Shown: in pieces, positions 1 to 10,094 of the stretch | Position numbering within the stretch: position 1 is the stretch's first letter | Layout: the number at the start of each line of letters is the position of its first letter | NCBI GenBank assembly: GCA_011800155.1 | Contig: CM022369.1 | Span: 1,612,001-1,676,000, forward strand | Origin: Flammulina velutipes | Lineage: Eukaryota; Basidiomycota; Agaricomycetes; Agaricales; Physalacriaceae | Direction of reading: 5' to 3' | Length of the DNA stretch: 64,000 nt | Program-made: the position numbers and the translations under genes | Notes under the pieces: model-generated | Told to the model about the DNA's origin: nothing | Databases searched by the model: none | Seen by the model: only the letters and a program-made list of their open reading frames with translations

Positions 1-788
1 GTGATCTGATGAAGATATGGGCTACTGACGAATGCCTCGTATTGCAGCTCGACGAAATCCTCCACACTTCGAGTCCGGTTGGGATAATCTGCGTTGATTT
101 TCGACTCGATATTCCATAACATGCGGTGATCCCGGTCCACACATTCCACAAAGTCAAATAGCTCGCCCAGTGTAGATAGCTTGAGGCCGGGGTATTCTAG
201 TTGCTCGGCTATAATTAGGAAATTAGTCACAACGGAGTAGATATCCCTATAGCTGGCCTCACGGAAGTCATTTAACCGCTGAGAGCCACAATCCAACGTC
301 TTGATTTGGGCTAGAGTGAGATTCGCAACGTATTTGCCAACATAAGGATAATCTGGGTCATCCTCGGTCTATACGAAGTTGTGAGAGTGAACTAAGATAG
401 ATGATGCGTAAACTCTCACCACAGGTTCAGTGTCTGCGCACTTGGTACCGTCAATGGATTCATCGTGCCAGACAATAACGGCACCATCCTGTGTTTTAAA
501 ATTAAAGTAAGTCGAGAAAGCGAGTGTCAGTATTCTAACCTTGGTGATTCCATTATCGAGCTCTAATGTCTTCACGCCATTCAACAATCCCCTATTATAG
601 CCGGTCAGTGAGGTTCTGTTGTATTAGGTTAGACCGTACCATGCAAAACTGGCAAGTGTACTCTCCACCGTCTCGCCTCGGCCTCCACGATGTGCCTGTA
701 GATCAAAGGTTTCTTGTTGAAGTATGTCGCTGTACAATGGGCTTGCATATGTCCCCAGAAATTGAAATAAGAGGTGGAGAGATATCAT
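1..788 (-). CDS. Secreted glycerophosphodiester phosphodiesterase (GDPD family), 3' part cut by window edge
   Basis: GDPD-family enzymes hydrolyse glycerophosphodiesters to glycerol-3-phosphate and an alcohol. Reading the minus strand from the ATG at 788 gives a hydrophobic N-terminus (MISLHLLFQFLGTYAS), a likely signal peptide, then the family hallmark HRGGRGETVEST near residue 30. After splicing comes GVKTLELDNGITK, then DGAVIVWHDESIDGTKC, which carries the metal-binding and catalytic His/Asp. Further on, LSTLGELFDFVECVD and MLWNIESKIN match the conserved barrel strands. Three introns are visible: one near 590-643 joining W to GLLNGV, one joining ITK to DGAV, and one ending near 370. The C-terminal part lies beyond base 1. 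Extracellular or secretory action is inferred from the signal peptide. The family call is strong; the exact substrate is not determined. Confidence 0.85.
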
Positions 789-1670
789 GGCTGTCGAGCT
801 GAATGAGAGAACCGAGTCGCTTTCACAGAAGAAGAGCTTCGAAGCACGTTCATGAAGGACGCCAAGTTGATATCATTCCGGAGTGATTTAAATGGACTTT
901 GGTTGCGTTTGGTCAGCAAACGTTGTCCACGTGCATGAGCTGGCAGCGATCCGAGCGGTGTCAAGAACGTGGATCTATGGTGAACCTGTAGACTTAGACA
1001 ATAATGACTTACCGCCTAGGCTTGTTGAACGTTGAGCGTTGACAACTGGAGATTGGAAACAACCACATTAGATTTCCTATCAACCGATGAAATGGTACTG
1101 ATGCATTATGAAGAATTACTGGCAGACGGCGGTGTGTCCGATTTTGGTTCGACGTCCTTCGCTTTTGGAAGTCCCAAATTCTTCCAATCATCACGTTCCA
1201 TGAGTCCTCTGTGGATGCGTAAGCAGGGGCATAGTGATATAGGCACAGACGTACTTGTTCATTCGACAATTAAGATAATCTCTACTCATATCCCTACATG
1301 GCGTTGAGTTGTTGGCGTTGGCTTTGAGACATGTCATATAGGTCATCATCTGGTCTTTACATTCTCCTAAGGAACGATTGAATTATTAGTAAATAATTAT
1401 AAGGCTTCATGAAATACCATAGTGGTCGAGAGGAAACGAGCCTCGGTCGGGTGGAGAGGGTTTGAAGCCCAAATTGATAGACGGTGGACGACCAAATGAC
1501 ATGACAAAGGCAAGATCGAGAGCGTGGGAATATTTTTGTAACTTTTACAAGTCCACCAGGATCTACGAGTACTTGTACGTATATGCTACACTGCCAAATA
1601 CAGTGGAAAAAGTACATCCGTTAAGTATATAGTATCTACGGGTAATGTCAATAAATTCTGCGCCTGCCCG
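789..1670. other. Intergenic region without a supportable gene
   Basis: Lies between the start of the GDPD gene and the stop of the bZIP gene, both on the minus strand. Short overlapping open frames occur on both strands near 1009-1307, but none has a splice-consistent extension or a recognisable motif. It should contain the GDPD promoter and the bZIP 3' UTR. Confidence 0.5.
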
Positions 1671-2672
1671 TTACTTCTTCCTCGATCTGGCTTTCGCCTT
1701 TCCTTTGCCCTTGCGGTCTTCGGTGTACTCTGAATCAGACGACTCGCCGCCGCCATCATCTGACCCAGCATTTGGGGCGCTCGTCTGCCTGCCATCCCAC
1801 ATTGACGACGATACTGTGTCTGGGGTGAGCTGCAACTTGCTGCCTTTCAGCATGATGATCTCTTTGAGCCATCCGTTCTCTCGTCGTAAATCGGCCGCCT
1901 CTCTTTCCAGCTCCTCTGCACGGCCTGTGAGATCCGTAACGGACCGTTCGAGATTAATGGCGCGTTGTTTCTTCTTAATACGAAAGCGCGCTGAAATGAT
2001 GTTATTCGTTAGATTTATTTCGAAGTTGGTTAAATACCTGAAGCTGCTGTATTTCGGCGCCGTTTGTCATCGGAGACCTCCTCCACAGGAGGAGAGCCTG
2101 CCGTAGATGTGGACGCCACAGGTTGAGAAACGGTATTCGGTGTGGTATTCGAAGACGAAGCCTGAGTGTTGGCGTGGGGGTAGTTGTCGTTGAAAATATG
2201 CGAAAAGTCGTTGGAGTACATGTTATCCCTTGACTGGTCAAAATGCATTTGACCAGATGAAAGATCAGGCATGCGTTGCGCATTCATGTCGCCGTGGAAT
2301 GACGGCGGCATGAAAGGATGAGGTCCCTGACGCTGCTGTTCACCGCCGTGAAGCATACTTGCATTATGAGGTAAATTCATAGTGGGGAATCCATGCCGCT
2401 GCAGCGTTTGCAAGGCTTGTAACACCGCCATCGAAGGAGCATCTCGTGGTGGTGCTGTTGGATTGTGGAGATAGTTTTGGCCACCCGCGTTCTGAGAAGC
2501 CGTGGCAAACTGCGCTAGGAGTAACGCATCTTGTATGTCCTGTGCATAGCAATGAGAAACGTGGAAAACTGTACATATTGAGGGTACGTACCGTTGGCTG
2601 ACCTGTTGGGTCGGAGGGATTACGAGTGTTCTGGGAATTGGGGTGGTTGTGTAGATGCTGGTCGTCTTCCAT
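1671..2672 (-). CDS. bZIP transcription factor, MET4/CYS3-like
   Basis: Predicted nuclear DNA-binding regulator of about 300 residues. Start is the ATG at 2672 (MEDDQHLHNHPNS). Introns are at 2540-2591 and 1991-2037, both with GT/AG ends. The second interrupts the basic region exactly between TAAS and ARFRIKKK, so the spliced product reads KRRRNTAASARFRIKKK followed by a heptad region with leucines (LERSVTDLTGRAEELERE, then ADLRRENGWLKEII). The order N-terminal Gln/Asn/His-rich region, then bZIP in the C-terminal third, then an acidic and Lys-rich tail ending KARSRKK matches the fungal CYS3/MET4/Zip1 group, which regulates sulfur metabolism or metal stress. That role is inferred from the basic-region sequence only. 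It is divergent from NPL4. Confidence 0.85.
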
Positions 2673-3099
2673 GTCAAACGAAAAAACTAGATTTTTCCAA
2701 CGGTCCAATTCAGATTGAATGGTATCGAGATGGGGGGCGCTCGTTTCAAAACGCTCAGTTTTGTATGGGAGCATGACCAGAAGAAGTCCGTCAACGAGTA
2801 ACAAGCATTAGGGCAGACGATGAGCATGAGCTCCTCCCATCCAATGCTGATGATATTCGCAATAGGTTCTCAAGATTGCGACAGCCAGTTATTGGAATAA
2901 CGCAACCTCGCAAGTTGCCGAGAGAGCTATCGGCGCGTCTTGTAGGCGTCTGCGAACCATTCCGCCGCCACAGACCGCGTCCGAGGACGAACGGCGACCC
3001 TTTACGCGTCTTTCTGCGTGGAATGGGTAGTGATGGGCTTGTATAGAGTGAATTCCGAATTATATCGTACCGGATCCGAACCCTTATCTCCTTTTGGTA
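2673..3099. promoter_or_regulatory. Divergent intergenic region between the bZIP gene and NPL4
   Basis: 427 bp separate two oppositely oriented start codons. It must carry both promoters. No TATA element or other motif is clear by eye. Confidence 0.4.
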
Positions 3100-5431
3100 A
3101 TGCTTACGTTAGGTGACGCGTACGCGTCTCTTACAGTGTTCCAGCAACTTCGAATAGATCTTGCTCTTAACAATCATGGTACGCTCTTTCGAGAGACATT
3201 TACTGCTGCTAACGTTGATTTAGCTACTCAGATTACGCTCAAAGGATGGCAATTTTCGCTACGAGATGCAGCCTACCGCTGACATCACTGAGCTTGTGGC
3301 CAAGGCGAGCACTTTGCTTCGAATGGCGAGGGATTGAACGATATTCATCTGTGAAATAGATCCTGGAAACATCCCCAAATGCAGATGCGAACACAATCAC
3401 CATCTCAGACCAACCGCGTGGAAATGAAGTATCGATCTTGTCACTGCAGGGAAGGTCATTGAAGAGCATAGGGTTGAAGTGTGTACGCCCATATCTTCAT
3501 GTAATCATGATGCTCATCTTTGCGCTTCAGTCATGGAGATCTACTATTCGTTGGATACAAGGAGAAAGCCGAACCAGTTTCGGAGAGCTCAACGTCAGCT
3601 CCCTCCGCGCCACAATCCACATCTTCAAAGGAGCCCCGGCCATGGGAGGTGGTACAAGAGGATCCCGTTGACGCGTATTGGCGCGCGAACAATGGCAAAA
3701 TCCCCAGAGAGCGCGACGTTATATTTTGCAAGCACGGAGGGAAAGGAATGTGCGACTACTGCATGCCGCTGGAACCCTACGATGCTGCCTATCACAAGGA
3801 ACATTCTATAAAACATCTTTCATACCATGCGTATCTCAAGAAGATCGCTCCGTCGACGTCAACTCTATCTGCTGCCGCATCCCTCCCTCCGCTCGATCCA
3901 CTGTCTTATAAAGTCAAGGCCCCTTGTCCTCTCGGTGGTCATCCAGCCTGGCCAGCTGGTATTTGCACGTCTTGTCAACCATCTGCCATTACTCTACAGT
4001 CCCAACCTTTTCGCATGGTTGATCACCTGGAGATCGCGTCTCTGGACGTCGTGGATAGATTCCTACATGCTTGGAGACAAACTGGACTACAGCGATTCGG
4101 ATGGATGCTGGGACATTATGAACCATATGACAAGGTTCCTATGGGAATCAAGGCAGTGGTTGAAGCAATTTACGAGCCTCCGCAAGAAGGTGAACTGGAC
4201 GGCTTAAGCCTTGGCGTCCCTTGGGAGGACGAGGAACGTATCAAGCGTCTCGCATCCCAAGCATCCACACCCCTCTCTATCGTTGGATATATCTTCTCAG
4301 ATTTGAATCCAACCGAAGAAGATCGAACGAAGAACGTTTACAAACGACACCCTAACTCTTTCTTTCTATCTTCGCTGGAAGCCATATTTGCGGCCACAAT
4401 ACAGAACGCAAATCCTACGCCCTCAAAGTCGTCTCCTACCGGCAAATTCTCATCTCGTCTCGTCACTGCCATTCTTACAGCGACTGAGGACGGCCAAGTC
4501 GACGTTGCCGCGTACCAGGTGTCAGCGCAGGCAGAGGCAATGATCGACGCTGATATGATTGAAGCCAGCGTGGATCCAGGAATTGTGAGAGTCAAGGAGG
4601 AGGATCGAAGTCAAGAGACAGCGCGATACGTTCCGGACGTTTTCTTTTCTTACAAGAACGAATATGGCCTTGAAGTCAAGAAGAGCGCTAAACCTGCATT
4701 CCCCGTTGAATACCTCATCGTAAACGTAAGTCTTCTCTCATTTTTTTCTCCTACGCGTTACGAGTTCTTACAGGTAACCCATGGATTCCCACAAAATCCA
4801 TCGCCCATGTTCCGTTCTGTGGCATACAAAATTGAGAACCGACCTGGGTTAGAAAACCAGACTATCGAGGATCTTCTGAGGATCTTGGCATCGTTGAACG
4901 CTCCAGATATCCCGGACAGTAGACATATGATCCCTGGTCAAGCCCACAAGACGTTGGAACTTGCGAAAGTCCTGAGCGATATACACCTTGTCGCCTTCTT
5001 GGACACTACTTCGCTTTTCTCGGAGGTAAATTTTCCACTGCATTATCTTCCATGGACTGACCAAATGCCCTATAGGCTGATATGCAGGTTTTGATACGTA
5101 CAGTGTCGTCCCCGACTTTGCTAGACGATCCTAGCCAGCTAGATCCTCTATTAGCGACGGAAAGTTGGCAAAGTCTCATGACGTTTGCTCGCGAGGCAGC
5201 ACGTAAGGATTTATTTACCCTTGTCAAGATATTTTTGAGCTAACACATCTTATAGCTCGCAATGTGCCACAGTCGTCGGCGATGGATGAGGACATTCCTC
5301 AGGACGTTCTTGACCAGATAGCAGCAGAGCAAGCAGCATCAGGAGGGAACCTTCGCATATGCCCGCACTGTACGTTCGAGAATGGTCATTCTGGGAATGA
5401 CTGCGAGGTGTGCGGATTGCCATTGGCCTAA
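3100..5431 (+). CDS. NPL4: NPL4, ubiquitin-binding cofactor of Cdc48/p97
   Basis: NPL4 pairs with Ufd1 and Cdc48 to extract ubiquitinated proteins (ERAD, chromatin). The spliced product is about 649 residues, close to known NPL4 proteins. The N-terminal ubiquitin-like domain reads LRSKDGNFRYEMQPTADITE then SLQGRSLKSIGL and HGDLLFVGY. The central zinc-binding part has VIFCKHGGKGMCDYCMPLEP, and the MPN-like core has GRFGWMLGHYEPYDKVP-type sequence around 4090-4140. The C-terminus ends in an NZF-type zinc finger (ICPHCTFENG, CEVCGLPLA). My model has exons 3100-3107, 3232-3304, 3360-3478, 3531-4725, 4774-5025, 5076-5202 and 5256-5431, which total 1950 nt and stay in frame. The intron at 3305-3359 starts with GC, not GT. 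The 8-nt first coding exon is the least certain part. Convergent with the WW gene. Confidence 0.93.
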
Positions 5432-5604
5432 CTTGGTCAAGTATAATCGAAGATTGAAACGAGCATTGTACAATCTAGACCAATTAATCACATTTGCATC
5501 AAATGGCGCGCTGCATAATCGTATATGTTAAGCTATTCATACACCAGCTACTGTAGAGGAGAGATCAGTAGCAGCGTAGTAAAGAATCAACTATAAACTA
5601 ACCC

Positions 5605-6336
5605 TCACGTCCTCAACCAAGCCGTCTTTGCGATTTTCTTTTGTTTCTTCTGCTCCTTGAACCGTTCCTATACACAGTAAGTATGCAGTCTAGCGAGGGA
5701 GAGAGAAAAGCGTACCAAATCCTTCTTCGTGGGACGTTTCCTCTTCTTCGATTCTGCCTCAGCTGCTTCTTGCTCCTGATCCCGCTGTTTCTGCCAGGCA
5801 TCGACATCAAAGTAGAATTCGCTCATACGCTTTGCCCGCTCGTACTCAGACATATGTGATGGGTCCCGTGCATCCATTGCCGTGAAGCGTCCTGACCGAG
5901 CATTAAATCGCGCTGCTGCCGCATAGCTCCCGCCAGAGCCACCAGGCCCGGCACCAAGGGTGGGGTCGAGATGCGCCAGCGCTGGGTCTATACCAGCTAT
6001 CGCAGCAGCCTCGTATTGAGAAGGAACACGAGCTGATGTCGAAGCTTCTGGCTGCGCGGGAGGAGGCTGCACGGGGTTCTCCCAAGTCGTTTGCTGCGTC
6101 TTGGTGTTGTAGAAATAGTAAGCGCTATGTTGGGGCGAAAAGATGGCTTGCCAGTCCCCGTTGCTGGGAACGGCTGCAGCTGCAGCTGCATCCTCTGCCT
6201 CTGTCGTTTGCGTTGTATCTTTGGCTTGTTCTTCGATTTCTGGCGCTTCATTTTTTGGTGAAGCAGGCTGGCTAGGTTGTTTCGAGTCCTTCTCTTGTGG
6301 TGCAGCGGCCGTTGGCTCTGGCGACGGTGAAGCCAT
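5605..6336 (-). CDS. WW-domain protein, probably nuclear
   Basis: Protein of about 227 residues, start ATG at 6336, one intron at 5668-5715. After a Pro/Glu/Ala-rich N-terminus, residues about 55-90 form a WW domain: GDWQAIFSPQHSAYYFYN with the second tryptophan in TTWENP, expected to bind proline-rich peptides. The conserved C-terminal block MSEYERAKRMSEFYFDVDAW, followed by KKRKRPTKKDL and ERFKEQKKQKKIAKTAWL, is Lys/Arg-rich and could serve as nuclear localisation and RNA-associated sequence. This combination is seen in uncharacterised fungal WW proteins; a splicing link is only a guess. It is divergent from LIP2 with just 51 bp between start codons. Confidence 0.8.
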
Positions 6337-6387
6337 GATTGTTCAAAGTCAAGGTGCAGTGATGTCGCTTGTTTGGCTCCAGGCAAG
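6337..6387. promoter_or_regulatory. 51-bp bidirectional promoter gap (WW gene / LIP2)
   Basis: Only 51 bp separate the ATG of the WW gene (6336, minus) and the first ATG of LIP2 (6388, plus). The promoters or 5' UTRs must overlap the neighbouring transcription unit. Confidence 0.55.
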
Positions 6388-7134
6388 ATGCCTCTTCCGC
6401 CCATTCATTACCATTACTTCTCTCGGCCAGTGTCCTACAATTCTGCTTTGGCACTTCAAGAGAAACTTCATGCGCTTCAGCTGTCTAGACGACGCGCAGG
6501 CGTGCCTCACCCCGACCTTCTCCTGCTCCTGGAACATCAGCCCGTGTACACCGCTGGCCGTCGTCAGAACGAAAGCGCCGTAGCAGGCGACCGCGACAGG
6601 CTCACCAAACTAGGCGCTGACTTTGTCTCTACTATGCGTGGTGGAGAATATACATACCACGGCCCCGGCCAAATCGTCGGGTACCCACTCTTGGATCTCG
6701 GGCGCACCTCTCCTCCCATGGGCATCCGCGACTATATTTGTCGCGTTCAAACTCTCCTCAAAATGCACCTCCAAAAGTCGCATGGACTAGAACCGATACC
6801 GAGTGACAACACGGGCGTCTTCCTGGCTGCTGACGCGAAAATCGCGAGCATTGGTGTTCAAGTCAGGCATCGGCTTACCACTCATGGCTTCGCTATCAAT
6901 ATTACGAGGGAGCCGCTGCCTTGGTTCGATAATATTATAGCTTGTGGTCTGGAGGGTGTTAAGGCTACGAGCATTGCGTCGGCCACTGGGGAGTCCCTCG
7001 AAGTACGACGCGAAATCCCGAGCCTCGTCGAACGCTTTGCGGAGTCATTCGAGCGTGACGTGATACCATTCGAACTGAATGTGGACGAGGAGATGAATGC
7101 AGCTATAGAGGGTGTGGAGAAGGAGGTTTACTAG
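6388..7134 (+). CDS. LIP2: Octanoyl-[acyl-carrier-protein]:protein octanoyltransferase (lipoate biosynthesis)
   Basis: LipB/LIP2 moves octanoyl from acyl-carrier protein to lipoyl domains in mitochondria, before sulfur insertion by lipoyl synthase. The single-exon product is 248 residues, normal for the family. Visible motifs are RGGEYTYHGPGQIVGYPLLD (family signature), the lysine in ADAKIASIGVQV and the cysteine in NIIACGLEGVKATSI, which correspond to the catalytic Lys/Cys pair. I chose ATG 6388 because the in-frame upstream codon at 6373 is TTG. A clear mitochondrial presequence is not obvious (starts MPLPPIHYHYFSRPV). No intron is needed, unusual among neighbours. The fit to the family is very good. 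Confidence 0.95.
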   Translation: MPLPPIHYHYFSRPVSYNSALALQEKLHALQLSRRRAGVPHPDLLLLLEHQPVYTAGRRQNESAVAGDRDRLTKLGADFVSTMRGGEYTYHGPGQIVGYPLLDLGRTSPPMGIRDYICRVQTLLKMHLQKSHGLEPIPSDNTGVFLAADAKIASIGVQVRHRLTTHGFAINITREPLPWFDNIIACGLEGVKATSIASATGESLEVRREIPSLVERFAESFERDVIPFELNVDEEMNAAIEGVEKEVY

Positions 7135-7588
7135 ACATTTCTAGAATTTGAGTGAGTCCTTCGAATCGTGTAGTCAAGTATGTCCAAGATTCTCAATACA
7201 AATCGTCAGCTCTCAGCGTAATAAAGTCGCCTTATTCCCCGTGCTTTACTCCTGTGTGGTGCTTCCAAGCTGTTTCCAATACATGGGGTTTGACGATCGG
7301 ACGCTCTGCGTATTAGTTGTGGTGAGCTTGGTCCTCTAAGACGATGCGTCCCAAATTGCCCGCTTTAGTTAGCTCATAAGGTACATCTCTTAATTACCGC
7401 GTTTGAAGAAGAGATATTGTTTGCAGCTCATTTGTGAGCTCGCGATCCTTACGGACCACGTGGAAAGCGCGCACAAGAACCTTGCGATCTTACGCGATCT
7501 ACGTCAATCCATTCTTTCATCGCCGTCAACGCTAAAAAAAAATTGAGCTTCAGCGCTCGACCACTAACAGCCATCTCTCTACATACCC
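7135..7588. other. Intergenic region between LIP2 and the MBL gene
   Basis: Tandem plus-strand genes are separated by about 450 bp. It holds the LIP2 3' end and the promoter of the next gene, including a run of nine A about 50 bp before its ATG. No gene or RNA is recognisable. Confidence 0.4.
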
Positions 7589-9004
7589 ATGTCCACAGAC
7601 GACAAACCTATCGAGTTCATCTTCCTAGGAACCGGGACCTCCTCGAGTATACCACATGTCGACTGTTTAACCTCCCCACCGGACGGACGAGAATGCAAGA
7701 CGTGCTTATCGACGCTGACTCCCGAGGGAAAGAAGAACATCCGGCGGAATACCAGTGCGATAATACGAATGAACTCCCCGCGAGATGGGAGGGAAGTGTA
7801 CGTCCTCCGTCCCGCGTCCCATTCATCCCCACTAAACCACTTTTGTTGAGCAGCACGATAGCCATCGACGCAGGAAAGACCTTCCAAGCCGGCGCCATCG
7901 AGTGGTTCCCGAAATACGGTCTCCGGAGAATCGACGCGCTCCTGCTCACCCATCCTCATGCTGACGGTGCGCACCGTCCGTGATCCGACGTTTCTTCAAT
8001 GGTCGCTTATTTACTTAGCGATGAATGGGTTGGATGACCTTCGAGGTGTGTATGCGTGTGAAAGTTGGGTTTGATGATGATAACTGATTCAAAGTTGGAA
8101 GGCTGGACGCTGGGAAAACGCATTCAAGACCATATCGATATTTATTGCTCGGCGTTTACGTTCACCGAAGTACAGAGGTGTTTCCCCTATCTCGTCTCGA
8201 AGGAGTTTGCGTCTGGAGGAGGAGATGTAAGTCCGCCGTTACATAGGTTCTGCATCCTCAAATGCCTCTCTCAAGGTCCCCGAATTCAAATGGCACCTCA
8301 TCGACGAAAAGGTGCCGTTCGAGATTGAAGACACAGGAATTATGGTCACCCCCTTCTCAGTCCACCACGGTCGGGTATTCTCCGCTCCCCCGTGTCCCTC
8401 AGCCACGTCCACGCCACAAACCATGCCCTCCACCCCAACGACCCAAATAACCCAATCAATGCTCAAAGCCTCCATCGACGGGCTCCAAAACCGCACCATC
8501 GCCTCCCTCAAAGAGAAGACAAAGAAGAAGGAAGAAATCGAGCCCTACTACTGCCTAGGCTTCAAGATCCAGAAAGACATTGTATACATCTCCGATACTT
8601 CGTTGATCCCAGAAGATGCGTGGGAGGTTATCTTACCCCCAAAGGGAGAGAAGCTCCCGCTGTTTATTTTGGATACGTTGCATATCAGACCGCATATCTC
8701 GCATTTTGGGATTGCGGCTGCTGTGGAGGCGTTAAGGCGCATGGGGGCGACGAGGTCGTATATCCTGGGGTTCTCACACGACGTATCGCACGAAGAGTGG
8801 ACGCGGATGATGGAGGTCGTTAGCGCTGGGAAGACGCTCGGCGCCACCAAGCAATGGTTGGACGACATGACGGAAAGCGAAGAGGACGGCTTGAAGTTGG
8901 TGATGCAAGCAGAAGAGAACGTCCCATTATGGACACGGCCAGCATTCGACGGACTGAGGATTTGGATAGACCGGCAAGGAAACGTGTCGGATGAGTTTTA
9001 CTGA
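7589..9004 (+). CDS. Metallo-beta-lactamase-fold hydrolase, PhnP-like
   Basis: Predicted 400-residue hydrolase of the MBL superfamily. Exons 7589-7797, 7854-7966, 8019-8045, 8102-8226 and 8276-9004 total 1203 nt and keep one frame. The N-terminus [17 protein letters not shown] is the typical first strand and loop; then [11 protein letters not shown], and the metal motif [18 protein letters not shown]. Later, YISDTSLIP and [17 protein letters not shown] carry the expected distal ligands. The HxHxDxxxGLDDLR pattern is that of PhnP and of related fungal putative hydrolases, so a phosphodiesterase activity is plausible but the substrate is unknown. Position five of HxHxDH is Ala here, which I believe is usual for this fungal branch. 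Convergent with the PRELI-domain gene. Confidence 0.85.
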
Positions 9005-9100
9005 TGCAGTGATTGGTTAAATAGCGGTAATTGACGATAGACTACTAATACAGGACATACTACTAGACGACAGCGAATGGCGGAGTGGGGATTTGAGTGA

Positions 9101-9925
9101 TTATACAGATTTGAAGAACCAGCCCTTGAGCCTGCGCCACTGGGAGTTTGTGGGATTTTCGTGCTGTGAGGTGGTGTGCGCCGACGATTCATCCTGGGAG
9201 GGCGGGAGGTAGATATTTGGGGTGTACGACGAGGGGGGAACGCCTCCAAGGGTCTGTCGAGATTGGCGGAGCACGGTTAAAATGAGAGAGATGCCGTCTC
9301 GGGACTAGAGCGTCACGTCAGCCGAAATTAAAATTCTGGGGCAAAAGGGAACGTACGCGCTGGAGGTGGGATTCGAATCTATGCATCCCAAAGGCTTCAA
9401 TGCGCTTTGTGAGCCCCCAACCAAAACGCGAACGGATACGAGCCTCGTTCGTCTGGAGTGTTTTACTGTGGAGGTGGCGCCGTGAGACACGCAAAAAAAT
9501 GAAAATGACACTTTACGAACCCGTCGTCGTTCTGGCGTATGTACACCGACTCTTCCACCTGCATGACTTTTGTGAACTCCAGATTCCTGGTGGTGCACTG
9601 GAGGGTCTTTCCCAGGGCGTCTACTTCGCTCTCCTCGATGACCCAGGATTCGGCGCGGGTGATGATGCCTTTTGGAGCCCAGCGCGGGAGGGAGCCGCGT
9701 TTTAGGATGAGGCGGGTGGTGAGGAGGTTCCCTGCGGGGGAGACCGTGCGCGAGATGACATCGCACGAGAGAATGTGGGATGCATATGGGTTGGGGTACC
9801 GCAGGAAGTACGCGAGCGAGACGATGGGCCACGAATCGCTGCACCATAGTTTCAATACCAGTGGCCGCCACAGAGCTACAAAGAATGACTTACTCGTACG
9901 TGAAGGATTGGGTGTAAAACTTCAT
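9101..9925 (-). CDS. PRELI/MSF1-domain intermembrane-space lipid-transfer protein (UPS family)
   Basis: UPS/PRELID proteins carry phosphatidic acid or phosphatidylserine between mitochondrial membranes, usually with Mdm35. The spliced product is about 220 residues starting MKFYTQSFTYDDSWPIVSLA at 9925, then RYPNPYASHILSCDVISR, GNLLTTRLILKRG and WAPKGIITRAESWVIEESEV, all conserved across the family. Introns join FTY to DDSW, QNDDG to KTLQTNEA, and HLQR to SRDG. The C-terminal tail (PPSSYTPNIYLPPSQDES and on) is low-complexity. N-terminal sequence without a presequence suits import into the intermembrane space. Ups1-like rather than Ups2-like is possible but not shown. Divergent from RIC1. Confidence 0.92.
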
Positions 9926-10094
9926 TGCAACATGGAGGTGGAAGAGTGAAAGCGTAGTAAGACTAATAGCCCCTAACATGTTCCAGCCGTGGACCTTGGT
10001 TCTCGGCAGGCTCTTGCTTCTCTCATTCACTCGATCATCAGCTGCTATCTAGACCCCATGCGCATGAACTCTCGCTAATGACATCCAGCTCATA

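Noticed and set aside
1009..1307. Overlapping frames on both strands between GDPD and bZIP genes
   Set aside because: Neither has recognisable motifs or splice continuation.
6373..6387. Upstream extension of LIP2
   Set aside because: The first in-frame ATG is 6388; the earlier codon is TTG, which fungal nuclear genes rarely use.
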